DNA from: Sphingomonas sp. CBMAI 2297
GTDB taxonomy: Bacteria > Pseudomonadota > Alphaproteobacteria > Sphingomonadales > Sphingomonadaceae
Assembly (NCBI RefSeq): GCF_029870595.1
Contig: NZ_JAPDIR010000002.1
Coordinates: 124,001-188,000 of the forward strand
Direction of reading: 5' to 3'
DNA: 64,000 nt
The notes beneath the pieces are model-generated. The model made no database searches. It worked only from the letters and a program-made list of their open reading frames with translations, and had not been told where the DNA came from. A program made the position numbers and the translations under genes. Below are positions 63,733-64,000 of the stretch, piece after piece; the stretch's first letter is position 1; each line of letters starts with the position of its first letter.

Positions 63733-64000
63733 TCAGCGAACACCGAAGGTCCAGCCTTCGGTGCGCGCCAGCTCCGGGGTGAGGCCGGCGGGCGCCCAGA
63801 GTTCGGGCCGGCCGGCGACATGGCGCAGCCAGGCCGCGCTGAGCATCGCGTCGGTGGCGTGATCGTCGTAGCGGGCGATCGGCGCATGGGCCCGCGAGCC
63901 GAGCGCGGCCAGCATCTCGTCCAGCGTCGCGGCATCGCGGATCTTGGAAATGCCCTTGCGCATGCCCGCGGCCCGCGCGGCGAGCGCGGTGTAGATCTCG
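63733..64000 (-). CDS. C-terminal part of a gene running off the window (possibly DUF429)
   Basis: The minus-strand frame from 63733 is open to the window edge and encodes about 88 residues, including RDAATLDEMLAALGSRAHAP and DDHATDAMLSAAWLRHVAG. An ATG at 63963 could be internal, because coding-like sequence continues upstream (EIYTALAARAAG). The DDHATDAMLSAAW pattern resembles the end of DUF429 (RNase H-fold) proteins, where a DAxDAxxAA motif closes the domain. With only the C-terminus visible this is tentative. Confidence 0.45.
   Translation of the reverse strand, partial: EIYTALAARAAGMRKGISKIRDAATLDEMLAALGSRAHAPIARYDDHATDAMLSAAWLRHVAGRPELWAPAGLTPELARTEGWTFGVR

Overview
The window looks like a chromosomal segment of a free-living, GC-rich alphaproteobacterium of the Sphingomonas type. 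The evidence is five TonB-dependent receptors (two of the large Xanthomonas/Caulobacter subtype), many short-spaced or overlapping operons, a YbaN-type protein, two CCA-encoding tRNAs and a strong third-position GC bias. This assignment is inferred from gene content, not from a marker gene. There is no rRNA, CRISPR array, transposase or phage gene.

Layout. 1-4.4 kb: a secreted GH18 lipoprotein cut by the window edge, a ComM-type ATPase, a small exported protein and a DUF805 membrane protein, then tRNA-Leu(CAA). 4.7-10.6 kb: a TonB receptor with an exported tyrosine-phosphatase-like protein, divergent from a tandem TetR regulator and a GPH-type sugar transporter. 10.7-35.3 kb: a pectin/uronate utilisation region. 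It holds a TonB receptor, a DUF885 protein and a 1255-residue LamG protein on the minus strand. On the plus strand are GH28 polygalacturonase, an FAH-family enzyme, a hexuronate MFS transporter, UxaC, KduI, KduD, KdgK, a soluble chemoreceptor, a carboxylesterase, a LacI regulator and a second large TonB receptor. Five copies of TGACACCGGT lie in the promoter regions of this block, which suggests one LacI regulon. 35.4-45.7 kb: potassium uptake, with kup divergent from a small-ORF/kdpFABCDE operon.

45.8-52.4 kb: a four-gene minus-strand operon of a TonB receptor, an exported and membrane-anchored CobN-like chelatase, a MotA/TolQ/ExbB-like protein and a DUF2149 protein. It resembles the hmuRSTU part of Bacteroidota haem operons. 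I infer a periplasmic metal (de)chelatase driven by proton-motive force, because no AAA+ partner is present and DUF2149 carries an ExbD-like membrane aspartate. This is the most interesting system in the window.

52.6-55.1 kb: tRNA-Thr(TGT), a YbaN-like gene with an apparent frameshift at its start, an AraC regulator and a divergent siderophore-interacting protein. 55.2-62.0 kb: a BlaI/M56-controlled operon that also encodes a repeat protein, a TonB receptor and a beta-lactamase-fold serine hydrolase with a TPR tail. Two near-perfect BlaI operators precede it. 62.2-64 kb: a small hypothetical protein, a FrnE-like DsbA protein, an exported hypothetical protein and a partial gene at the edge. 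Intergenic inverted repeats of a shared GTCATCCC/GTCACCCC family occur at about 4.68, 31.4 and 55.15 kb, with a different one at 25.4 kb.
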